A stretch of 33,078 bases of DNA from Flammula alnicola. Lineage: Eukaryota; Basidiomycota; Agaricomycetes; Agaricales; Strophariaceae. The stretch spans positions 1 through 33,078 of the forward strand of contig JADNRV010000453.1 in assembly GCA_015499995.1 (NCBI GenBank). Direction: 5' to 3'. Shown here piece after piece: positions 10,635 through 19,787 of this stretch (positions within the stretch are counted from its first letter, which is position 1; the number at the start of each line of letters is the position of its first letter). The notes beneath the pieces are model-generated. The model was given only the letters and a program-made list of their open reading frames with translations, ran no database searches and was not told the DNA's origin. Both the position numbers and the translations under genes were made by a program.

Positions 10635-11050
10635 ACGATCGAACGGGGAGCAGCAATGTGGCGGGAAGAGAGGGAGAAAGGACAAATAGACGCTGTGGCC
10701 TTGTCTTTTGTCTCCATTACTGATATGACATGCCCATCGGGGCTTTCCTTTTGTGCGTCTTTTCGATTTAGGGTTCCTCTTGTCGTGCTGTAGGATATAT
10801 TACGGAGCAACCCTTCGTTTCACAAATGTAACCCCCTATATAGGTTTGCTATGTTGTATTTTACAATTCAGTGCTAGATCTGTATAGTGAATGAAAGTTC
10901 CTCTGGACCTTTGCCAGCCTTTGCCCCTAAGTTATAGAACGGGCCGGTGCACATTGAATCACGTCAAATCACGTGTAATCCCAATTTGGGGACGCCATTA
11001 AGTGCTGGCCCTGTGAAGCGTTACCTGAACACTCTTGCTCTCCTTCCTCC
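10635..11050. promoter_or_regulatory. Spacer and promoter upstream of the HSV2-like gene
   Basis: This is 416 bp between a stop and the next start on the same strand. The 3' part, about 80 bp before the HSV2 start, carries TCACGTCA (10959-10966) followed at once by ATCACGTG (10968-10975), an E-box/CDE1-type site of bHLH factors such as Cbf1. The rest is AT-rich 3' UTR of the upstream gene. Confidence 0.45.
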
Positions 11051-12613
11051 ATGAACTTGGCACGACATTCTATCTCGTCGACTAACCCTATACAAATCCT
11101 AGATGCTAAGTTTGATGCAGAGTGCGACATATTCACCGCGTCGACGCCTGCTGGCTTTGCCGTTTATCGCACTTATCCTCTTCAGTTGATCCGGAAGCGG
11201 GGTAATGTGATATTTCACTCTTGCTTGACTTCTGGGTTCTAATAGCGTTGTTCACAGAACTTACTGGTGGAACACTTTCCGCGGTGGTGCCTCTACATTC
11301 TTCTAATATCCTGTTCCTGCTGGGTGGCGGCAGGAGTCCTCTATATCCCCCTAACAAAGTCATCTTATGGAACGATAATCTGGGGAAGGAGGTCGCTGAG
11401 CTAGAATTTAGGGAGAGGGTCAGAGGGCTCGCCTGCAGACGCGGATGGCTCGCTGTGTCGTTACGACGGCGAGTCGTTGTGTTTCAAATCGGAGAATCAA
11501 TCACGCGATATGGGGAATGGGACACTTGCGACAACCCACGAGGTGAGAATCGTATATTCGACTTGGCCTCTCATGCTTGAACTCTGAAAGATGCCTTCAC
11601 CTTTTCTCGTCCATAGGTTTGATAGCTGTCGCTACAGCTCCATATTCAACACTCCTTGCCATAGCTGGACGCCAAATAGGCCATGTCCAACTGGTTCATC
11701 TACCCCCATGTCCGCTACCTGTCTCGAGAGATCCACCATCGTCCTCACCTCCTCGGAAACCACCGCCTCCTCCTTCGAAGCATCCTGTATCTATAATTGC
11801 GGCACACACTACAGCATTGACTACTCTATCTATGCCTACATCAGGACGGCTCCTTGCCACGACCTCCGTGCGTGGCACTTTAGTGCGGATATGGGACTCA
11901 ATAACGGGAAAACTCGTCAGAGAGCTCCGAAGAGGGACAGATAAAGCGGACATCTATGGTGTGGCTTTCCGGCCGGACGAACAAGAGCTCTGTGTATGGA
12001 GTGATAAGGGCACAGTGCATGTCTTTAATCTCGTGGTTTCGGGAGCCACGTAAGTTGCCGTGCAGTATTTGTGATTTCCATGCTGATGTTCGTTTTTAGC
12101 AACCGACAGTCTACCTTCTCACCTCTGACTCCTTTCTTGCCGCTTCCGAAGTACTTTGAATCGGAATGGTCGTACGCACAGTATCGAATACCTGTTCAAT
12201 CGTCTCATATATCGCTCTCGTCGACATCTCGATCATCCGCAGTTGATCTTCCAGACGAAGAGCGCTGTGTTGTGGGGTGGATTCAAGCGCCTTCAGACGA
12301 TCCCTCGCGCCCACCTGCACGGGAATATCAACTTATCGCGCTAACTTTTACTGGAGGCTGGTACCGCCTCTCCCTTCCTAAACTCACTGGACATGCGAAG
12401 CGCTCCTCTGGGTCGCATTTGTCTTCGGGATTAACGTCTGGATCGCCACCCAAGCTCTCACATGTCCCTTCTCCAAGATCTATCAGTGGCTCCTCTACTA
12501 CGTCCCGCCTGGATAAAGGCAAAGAGAAAGAAAGGGATAAGGAGAAGAAAGAGAGTCGGAATTGTACCCTGGCGGAGTATCGTCGCTTTGGAAGGTGGGA
12601 TGGATGGGGCTAG
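11051..12613 (+). CDS. HSV2: PROPPIN phosphoinositide-binding protein (HSV2/WIPI3-4 type)
   Basis: This is a seven-bladed beta-propeller that binds PI3P/PI(3,5)P2, acting in autophagy and vacuole/endosome membranes; 460 aa. Exons are 11051-11201, 11258-11542, 11617-12049 and 12100-12613 (1,383 nt, in frame). The signature is VRELRRGTDKADIYGVAFRP, with the two lipid-binding arginines in LRRG at about residues 249-252. LRRG rather than FRRG is typical of the WDR45B/WDR45 branch rather than Atg18. Blade motifs include ILDAKFDAECDIFTAST, PPNKVILWNDNLGK and GTLVRIWDSITGKLVREL. A proline-rich insert (PPRKPPPPPSK) and a Ser/Lys-rich loop near the end are lineage-specific. The last stretch (YRRFGRWDGWG) follows the final blade and reads to a clean TAG. 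Confidence 0.88.
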
Positions 12614-12975
12614 GACCTTTCACCTCTCGTTTGACGCTTCTTCGATCTTATCCTGGGTTCTCAGAATAGGCTGTTAACCTATGCCTCTGTTCAATATTGT
12701 ATGATACTCATGATTCATGCCACCCCTCGACTTCTTCGCATCCTAGTTAGTACCTATACCCCCACATGCATCATCGGCTTACTACATTAATGGCACTGCT
12801 TGTATTAGACTTAATACATTTGTAACGACCCTGCACCTTCCTCGACGCGACGCCAACGCGACGCAGCCTTCAAGGAGAAGCGAATCGCGTGACACAACGC
12901 GTCCACAAGCGTGACCTTGCGTGTTGATCTCCTTCTGCCTTGTTCTCAGGTCTCTATTCCCAAACAGACACGGCG
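12614..12975. promoter_or_regulatory. DAD4 promoter with MCB/SCB-like cluster
   Basis: This 362-bp spacer holds a cluster between 12845 and 12902: ACGCGA at 12845-12850 and 12856-12861, TCGCGT (the reverse complement of ACGCGA) at 12885-12890, and a perfect MluI cell-cycle box ACGCGT at 12897-12902. The last lies 74 bp before the DAD4 start. MBF-type factors (Mbp1/Res-Swi6) bind such sites in fungi to drive G1/S genes. Confidence 0.5.
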
Positions 12976-13310
12976 ATGGAAAATCCACACGCAGAGCGAC
13001 AAGCTGTTCTCCTGGAACGAATTTTAAAGAATAATGTGAGGATATTTCCTTCCACTGGCTGTCGTGAGATTTAACTGAGCATCCATCGCAGTCGAAATGC
13101 ACCGAGATGATCTTGGAAGTGAATCATTGTCTCGAGGTCAGCTAATGCCCATTCTTCCATCTAATCATTTATTGATATATTTTTTATTTCTCCACGCGCG
13201 TCTTGAAGGAAATTTTGCGGGCGAATGCGTCTGTGAAGATTGCAGCGGATTTGGCAACTAAATACCGGAAGAATGTACAGTACAACTTGGAGGCGACGAA
13301 AGGGAATTGA
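12976..13310 (+). CDS. DAD4: DASH/Dam1 complex subunit DAD4
   Basis: This is a tiny kinetochore protein, 68 aa, part of the DASH ring that couples kinetochores to microtubule ends. Exons are 12976-13035, 13092-13136 and 13209-13310 (207 nt, in frame). The N-terminus MENPHAERQAVLLERILKN matches the family's MENPHE...ILxRI start, the middle is SKCTEMILEVNHCLEEILRANASVKI, shown in two exons, and the end is YRKNVQYNLEATKGN, the conserved Dad4 C-terminus. The length is close to the 72 aa of the yeast protein. It is one helical hairpin with no other domain. Its short exons would be easily missed by automatic prediction. Confidence 0.93.
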
Positions 13311-13609
13311 ATTGGGTTGTCTGGGTTTCCTATGAGATATTCGAGGAGTGTCATTGGCTTTGGTGAAAGTTGAGTGCTAGTTTGCAACCTCTTGCGAGTC
13401 GTCCAGAACATTGCTGGTCGGTTTTGGAAATTGGTGTGGTGCGGGCAGCGGCGTCGGGCCCGGCTGTACTGCTTCGCATCTTAACACAAGTTCCTCCTAA
13501 CTTCCATCCTGATACACCCGATTCCTACGTGTCAAGCCATCGCTTCAGCTCCTAAATCGCCCCGCAACACATCTATCGTCCGACTGTTGATCTATATCTA
13601 TTACCGACG
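13311..13609. other. Spacer between DAD4 and ATE1
   Basis: This is 299 bp between genes on the same strand, holding the DAD4 3' UTR and the ATE1 promoter. I see no further gene or repeat. Confidence 0.5.
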
Positions 13610-15517
13610 ATGTCACTTGCCACCGATTTCAATAGTATCGTCGTTGCGTCGACAGGGCATGCGTCGACTTGTGGCTATTGCTCACCTCCAGGGCAACGGA
13701 GTGCAGATGCGACTAGTTACCATTCGGCGACGCTAGAGGCTCTTGTACTTTCTTGTTCGGTGTGTACCTATCTCCTCTGAGCCTCTTGGGTGCGCCGCTT
13801 ACCGAGGCACTTCTGTCTAGGTGTATCAGGGCATGATTGACAGAGGCTGGCGACGCTCTGGTAATCCATTAGCTTGGTTGGGAAGTCTTCCTGAAATTAA
13901 CCTCATATTGCTCAAGGCACCTACTGCTATAAGCCCAACTTGAAGATCAGTTGTTGTCCTCAATACACAATCAGGTATCGCGGTTTCTTGCCTCTCTCCT
14001 GGCTTAGACATATAGAGTCATCTTAAAGGCTAGAAGCAATGGAATTCAAACCTTCTAGAAGCCAACGGAAACTTCTCAACCGGTACGAGTATTTTGTGTA
14101 GTTGGTCTCGTGCTTTCTGACGACAATCGGCAGCTGGAATCGATTTGTTTTGCACGGAGAATCAGACTCGAATGCAATGGAAGTAGATCAGACGAGGTGG
14201 GTTTCTCAAAAGTATCGTATAGTTTCTTTATTTATAAGATATCTACAGTCAGGCCACACCGTCAAAATCTGGCGCGAAAGCAAAGAAGTCTCCTCCTTTT
14301 ACCTCGCTATCAGCAGCTATTCATGAATCAGAGGCAGGATTTCATAAAGAACCCACCCCTGCGCATACGTTTGAGGTATGGCTCACAGCATAACACTGTC
14401 TGTTCGGTTTTATCAATTGCTTTCATACGTAGGTAGTCCTGGAGCCGTCTTCATATACCGCCCAAAAGTTTGCACTCTACCAGAAGTATCAGTCTGAGAT
14501 CCATCACGATCCAAAAAATTCACCATCCGGGTTCAAGCGGTTCCTTGTAACTTCACCTCTAAAGGTATGATACAAGTATTCTGCTTCTCATTCTGCTCCT
14601 CGATTTTTATACCTATTCATCTATCCCTTCAGGCTGAACCCATCCCGTACTCGTCCCCGCCTCCAAGCCATCTCCCTGTCAACTACGGATCGTATCATCA
14701 GCTCTATAAGCTAGATGGCCAGCTGATAGCTATGGGAGTCATAGATATCTTGCCAAACTGTGTTTCAAGTGTCTATTTCATATACGATAAAACATGGGAG
14801 AAGTTCTCTATGGGCAAGGTACGTGACAATTCCTTGTCTTTACTTGATTTCTTGAACAAGTTTTTTTTTTAGCTCAGTGCTTTGCGGGAGATTTCTCTAG
14901 CTCGTGAGATGCGAGAGGCTGGTGCTCCTGAAATGGGGTACCTGTACATGGGTTAGTTCTTGTATTTCATTTCGAGAATTTCTTAGGATAAAAGGCTGAC
15001 CAATAACGTGAGCTAGGATTCTACATTCATTCATGTCAAAAGATGAGGTACAAAGGAGAATACGCTCCTTCGTTCTTGGCAGATCCGGTAATTACCTCTT
15101 ATTTGAAACGCTTGAGACGCTTTTTCTGATCAAACCTTCTAGGAAACCTATGAATGGTTTCCGTTAGAGGTCTGCGTCCCCCTTCTAGAGAAGCACAGAT
15201 ACGCATGTTTCTCCCAACCACCCCACTCAAGTCAAGACGATGACGGTTTAGATGAGGAGGAAGACACCTCTCCACCGTCTTTGACATCTGATTCCGAGGA
15301 ATTCGACGATATACACATTTTGACCACGTCCAACAGCGGGGATATTATTGCTAGACCCATCAAGGTTCTCCTTATTATATTCTTTTCCACGTATTATTGA
15401 CATATTTGTATATAGGAAACTGGATATCTTTCATTTAGGCAAGTTCGAGAAGAATTAGGAGCTTGCATTCGTGAGCTTGGCCATGATCTGGCGACAGAGG
15501 TAGCATTCGCTATGTAA
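13610..15517 (+). CDS. ATE1: ATE1 arginyl-tRNA-protein transferase
   Basis: The enzyme transfers Arg from tRNA to N-terminal acidic or oxidised residues, marking proteins for the Arg/N-degron pathway; 427 aa. Twelve exons are 13610-13759, 13821-13860, 13917-13974, 14029-14082, 14134-14196, 14249-14375, 14433-14564, 14633-14818, 14873-14951, 15017-15087, 15143-15364 and 15416-15517 (1,284 nt, in frame). The N-domain has CGYC (Cys21, Cys24), YQGMIDRGWRRSGTYCYKP and SCCPQYTIRLEAMEFKPSRS (Cys76-Cys77), the four cysteines known to be essential and metal-cluster binding in the family. The GNAT-like C-domain has YQKYQSEIHHDPKNSPSGF, LIAMGVIDILPNCVSSVYFI and MGFYIHSCQKMRYKGEYAPS. An acidic insert (DDDGLDEEEDTSP) precedes the end. 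Confidence 0.94.
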
Positions 15518-16050
15518 ATATTTGAATGTACCTCGGGCAACACGTCTGTATATTAGTTACCCTGAATCCGACGATTATCAGTGAACAGGCGTGCACTTGG
15601 TTTACCATCACCGTTCAAATCCATCCATTTGCTTTCGAATCCGAAAAGTATTTGTTCAATAAAGGGTCGACTTCGTCGACATAGCCTTGCTGTATAATTT
15701 TCATTTAAATATATTTGCACTGAATTGTGTCCTTTCAGACCTTTTCTGCCAGTGCAACTCGCCTGAATATAAAAAATGCCAAACATAAATGGACCTTCAT
15801 AAAAATGAATTTAAATTTGCATAGAAATAGATATGTATTCCTGCCGACATAGTTGGACCTTCGTGAAAATGAATTGAAATTTGTGTAGAAATAGACAATG
15901 CTTAGTATTGAACCTATATTCCTGCTGCCATTCGTCGCCAACCTTCGGTTGACTCCTCGTGGCAGGGGGATTTTAATTTACATTTTATTATAAGATAAGA
16001 AAATAGCAGGGTCAACAGCGACGAGAGCGATTCCAAACAAGCACAAAGAC
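15518..16050. other. Gene-poor AT-rich stretch with small direct repeat
   Basis: Beyond the ATE1 3' UTR there is no coding signal. An imperfect direct repeat of about 64 bp starts at 15790 and again at 15854 (TGGACCTTC...AATGAATT...AGAAATAGA). At 15666-15680 lies GTCGAC-TTC-GTCGAC, a perfect 6-bp palindromic stem with a TTC spacer. From about 15998 the sequence becomes a degenerate copy of the 93-bp repeat that follows. Confidence 0.55.
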
Positions 16051-16166
16051 AGTTGTAAAACTTTTGCAAAGGACGGTATAAGATAATGTTTGGTCGCGAT
16101 TGACTCAGAGGCAACAGAGTTGAAAGCAAACAACTACAAAGAGAGTTGTAAAACTTTTGCAAAGGA

Positions 16167-16184
16167 TAGGTTCGGAGCAAGCCC
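16167..16184 (+). repeat. Left terminal inverted repeat
   Basis: This 18-bp end pairs with 17232-17249 with one mismatch (position 12, G versus T). It abuts the left copy of the target duplication. Confidence 0.8.
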
Positions 16185-17231
16185 ACGTGCTCCGGTCGCG
16201 AGCGCAAGCAGCGGCTCCTTCGCAGAAGGGGCTTGCTTCAGAATGCATCAAAATCAGGGGTTTACTTATTCCTGTCGCTCTCCCTCAAAAATTGACGCAC
16301 AAACAAAAGTCAAAGTACATACTGTAGTTAAAATGTATTCCCAAGTGTCTATCTACTCAAAAATAAAAATACATAAAAATTGTTTACAGTAAGGCACTAT
16401 GTGTGGCCGAAACATGCAAATTTCTTAATTTTGACTTATCATCACAGGTTTTCAACCAATTCATGGGGCGCTTGGGCATTACTCCCGCATTATATGTTTT
16501 ATAAGTTCTAGATACTCATTTTTAGGTTACAGAACTGCCCGCTGTTGGAAATGTGTTTCCATTGACCGACCGGCTCACCGTGATGAGCTGCGTCACACGT
16601 GTCACATACGCGCGTTCAGGCCTATGCTTGCCTATGCAAGGCGCGCCGTGCACTAAGCGCATTGCTCTCTATACTCAGCATATCAATGGGCTCAAAACAC
16701 CACACCAACCCATATACTCCCAAAAGACAGCCAATCTTGCAAAAATCATTAATCGATCTCACTTGGGATAAAGGGCGCTTATGGGTTATCCAATCACGTG
16801 ACTTGTAAGCAAAACGATACCACAACGCTACTATACAGCTCTTTGCCACAGCAATACAAACTCTATTCACAAGAGGCTCGGGATCCATCTTTATATATAC
16901 TGCAAAAATGATATGCCAAACTGCCACAGTCCAAATTTAAGATTTACCCTCTCTAGAAGGCAGGAAAGGAAATGGGGTCAAGATACCTACTTAGACAGCT
17001 CATAGGTCATTAATAAAGTTGTTTGAAAAAAGTGCGAGTAGTACAATGTTTGTATCGTATGTAACGGTATGTTATACTAAAAAACGCGCGCATAACTAGG
17101 TAAATGCGTGCGGAAATGGCTTCAAGCGTCGCGAGCGACCAAACCCCCTCAATCGTGACACTTTGAAGCAAGCCCCTTGTCAGGTTTTGCTGAAAGCAAC
17201 TATATACAAATAAACACCGGAAGCTGACAAA

Positions 17232-17249
17232 GGGCTTGATCCGAACCTA
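17232..17249 (-). repeat. Right terminal inverted repeat
   Basis: This is the partner of 16167-16184. It abuts TGCAAAGGA at 17250-17258, the right copy of the target duplication. Confidence 0.8.
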
Positions 17250-17427
17250 TGCAAAGGACGGTATAAGATAATGTTTGGCCACGATTGACTTAGAGGCAAC
17301 AGGGTTGAAAGCAAACAACTACAAAGAGAGTTGTAAAACTTTTGCAAAGGACGGTATAAGATAATGTTTGGCCAAGATTGATGGGAGGACAACAGCATGT
17401 AAAGCAAACAAACAAAGTTGTAAAACT

Positions 17428-18403
17428 CGGACTACCTTATATAGTTATTTTCGACAGTGGAACCTCACTGTTTCACAGCAAGGCCATATTCGGGCTCGCA
17501 TTACATAGGTGTGATACTGCTGAATATTAAATGAAATTAAATGAAATTAAATAAATTAAATAAATTAAATCAAAGAGGGGGGGAAAGAGAGTAATTAATT
17601 GTATGTGCCCTTGGTGGGCCAGCTCTCTTATAATTTGGCATTCACCTCTGAAGACTCCAGGGTACATAATGGCCAAAATAAAATTCAAATTTTCCGGACG
17701 CGCTTCGCGCGAAGGGCCGCAAAAGCTGACAGATGTCTAATTAGCCTAAAATTCAGAATTTTCTCTGCGCTTCGCGCACTTGACTCCTGAACAAATTAAA
17801 TTGAGGATGCGAGATACCCCTTTTACTTCTAGGGCTTTCAAAAATTAAATCAGAGCCATTTCTCTCTCTCTCTAAAAATCAGATTTCTAAGAAACTTGGG
17901 TTTAGTATTATTTTTTGTAGTGCGCTTCGCGCATATATTTCTCAGAACTAAATATTGGAATGAAATTAATGTATGTGCAGGGTCCCGTTTCCATTTTTTT
18001 GGCTGCAGGCAATTGCCCACTCTTCCCCAATTCAAAGTGGTTCAAAAATTCAATGTTATATGGATATTTAATTCCGGACAGCTTAAAAAAATGCCTCTTT
18101 GTCCTAGACTCATAAATTTATCCCTGTCTTCAATCTGCTTTACTGAATTTTAATTATTACACTATATCTCTGTCAAAAACAGCTCTCAGAAGGTGCAGAT
18201 GTGGACATGTGACTTTGTTTGTACATAATTATATCATGTTTCAAACTCAGTTACATCATAGTTGGCCCACACCTATCGAAAGCGAGCCCATATTTAACAT
18301 TCGATGTTCAGGCCGGTGATGCCGGGCCGGTACATCCGCTACTGTTACCAATGTCACGCCTGATGCGAATTTCGAATTTCAATCAATTTCTCCAGCTTCC
18401 ACC
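17428..18403. other. AT-rich gap with microsatellite and GC hairpins, then IMP4 promoter
   Basis: There is no convincing gene. An ATTAAATGAA/AATTAAATA-type microsatellite spans about 17526-17570, followed by a G run. Three GC palindromes with a TTC loop stand out from the AT-rich background: CGCGCTTCGCGCG at 17699-17711 and TGCGCTTCGCGCA at 17766-17778 and 17921-17933. A CT microsatellite lies near 17860. The last 150 bp before 18404 should be the IMP4 promoter and 5' UTR. Confidence 0.6.
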
Positions 18404-19572
18404 ATGGTATGTATGCAAGATCATCTAAATAACTCTAAACACCTTCTAACCAGAGTTCCAGCTAAGAAGACAAACCCGTGAGCGTAGACAGTATGTTTAC
18501 GCCAAGTCATTGGAATCGCAAGAGCGACAGACATACGAGCGAAAGCAGCAATTGAAGGAGAGTTTGGCGAGCGGGAGGGCTTTGCCTACAGAGTTGAAGA
18601 AGAGTGCAAAGAGCTTGGGGAAGGATTTGGCTTTTGATGAAGCTCAAGCTGGTGCGCTCCCCTTTTTTATACTCTACGCACTTGTATCTGAACCCTTTTA
18701 TAGAGCCAACAACGCACATTGACAATGAATATTCTCGTGCTGGTGTGCAGGACCCAAAGATTGTCATCACTACTTCTCGAGATCCAAGTTCAAAACTGCT
18801 GCAGTTCTCCAAGGTGAGAACCCAAAAGCACTTTGTCTGCCCTCAATGTGGTGTTTATTCGCGTGCAGGAAATGCGACTCGTCTTCCCAAATTCACATCG
18901 CATCAACCGAGGAAACTATGTTGTAAAAGAACTCGCAGAAGCTTGCAGAGCCAATGACGTTACCGACCTCATTGTCGTACACGAGCATCGTGGAACACCC
19001 GATGCTCTCATCGTCTCACACTTCCCACACGGGCCAACCGTCTACTTTACGCTGAACAATGTTGCGCTTCGACATGACATCGGCACATACAAAAATTCGA
19101 CGGTGTCTGAGCAGTACCCTCATCTTATATTCGAGAATTTCAGCTCGAAGCTCGGAGAACGTGTGCAGGACGTCCTCAAATATTTGTTCCCAGTTCCGAA
19201 GGAGGATAGCAAGCGTGTGATGACCTTCGCCAATGAGGACGACTTCATTTCCTTCCGGTGCGTGATAAACTGCTTTAGTATCGCGCTCGCATTAACCGGT
19301 TATCAGGCATCATGTTTTCGTGAAAACTGGTCGAGATGTTCAATTGGCGGAAGTCGGTCCTCGCTTTGAAATGAAACGTACGTCAGCCTCTGCTTTCGCG
19401 AACGTAGCTCATGTTCTTCCATAAAGCGTACGAAATTCGGCAAGGCACCATCGAGCAGACGGAGGCAGAGCGCGAGTGGGTTCTGACACATTACACTCGC
19501 ACTGCGAAGAAGCGCAGTGTTCTCTCTGAATCAAGATTTACTGAGCCTCCTGCTAAGAGGGCAAAACGGTAG
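18404..19572 (+). CDS. IMP4: IMP4 U3 snoRNP protein (Brix domain)
   Basis: IMP4 is an SSU-processome component that works with Imp3/Mpp10 to pair U3 snoRNA with pre-18S rRNA in the nucleolus; 302 aa. Exons are 18404-18406, 18462-18651, 18704-18813, 18869-19257, 19307-19377 and 19427-19572 (909 nt, in frame). The first coding exon is just the ATG; splicing joins it to [20 protein letters not shown], the conserved N-terminus. Family blocks are [73 protein letters not shown] and [17 protein letters not shown]. The tail is basic (AKRAKR). The start-only exon rests on the perfect donor GTATGT after an ACCATG context and on the lack of any ATG in exon 2's frame upstream. Confidence 0.93.
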
Positions 19573-19787
19573 TCGGACGCGTTGCCTGGGCAGCATGTGC
19601 GAGGCCTTTCTTTTGTATTACCAAAAGTACTTTACAGTGCGCGATGGAGCACCTGGCTCACTTGTATTCCATACCCTAATCCTGTCGAGCCCATAACACG
19701 ACAAGATCCTGAGGCCTGCTTTCTCTGGTGACCTCTTTAGAAGGATGCTCGAGGGAAGCCCCATTTAAAAAAAATTCCTTTGGACTC

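Larger units (their letters stand above)
16167..17249. mobile_element. Non-autonomous TIR element, 1,083 bp, with 9-bp target-site duplication
   Basis: The ends are 18-bp inverted repeats: TAGGTTCGGAGCAAGCCC at 16167-16184 and its reverse complement with one mismatch at 17232-17249. They are flanked by a perfect direct repeat TGCAAAGGA (16158-16166 and 17250-17258). The host repeat it interrupts proves the insertion. Each end also holds a second inverted copy of the GGGCTTGCTTC block (16228-16239; 17165-17176), so each arm can fold into a hairpin. No transposase-sized open frame exists inside, so the element is non-autonomous (MITE-like). A 9-bp duplication is typical of Mutator-like elements, but the family is not proven; a 7-bp reading (GCAAAGG) is possible if the ends are ATAGG/CCTAT. 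The interior includes CACGTG at 16795-16800. Confidence 0.8.
16051..17427. repeat. 93-bp tandem repeat array, interrupted by an insertion
   Basis: Units begin with AGTTGTAAAACTTTTGCAAA at 16051, 16144 and 17329, with a shortened fourth start at 17416. Units 1 and 2 are 93 bp apart. Units 2 and 3 are also exactly 93 bp apart once the 1,083-bp insertion and its 9-bp duplicated target are removed. Unit 3 is 87 bp and more degenerate, and another worn copy precedes 16051. The unit also carries GGTATAAGATAATGTTTGG and a GGCAACAG...TTGAAAGCAAACAA block. Because 93 bp is 31 codons, a minus-strand frame stays open through it; I do not think it is coding. Confidence 0.85.

Noticed and set aside
16553..16927. 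Transposase or other coding sequence inside the TIR element
   Set aside because: Open frames are at most about 100 codons, overlap on both strands and show no domain motifs.
15998..17427. CRISPR-like array
   Set aside because: The repeats are contiguous 93-bp units without spacers in a eukaryotic genome.
17455..17466. CAGTGGAACCTC as the end of a pogo/Tigger-like element
   Set aside because: No inverted partner or TA duplication found in the window.
17896..18153. 85-codon open frame as a membrane-protein gene
   Set aside because: Composition follows AT-rich intergenic DNA, no splice partners and no family resemblance.
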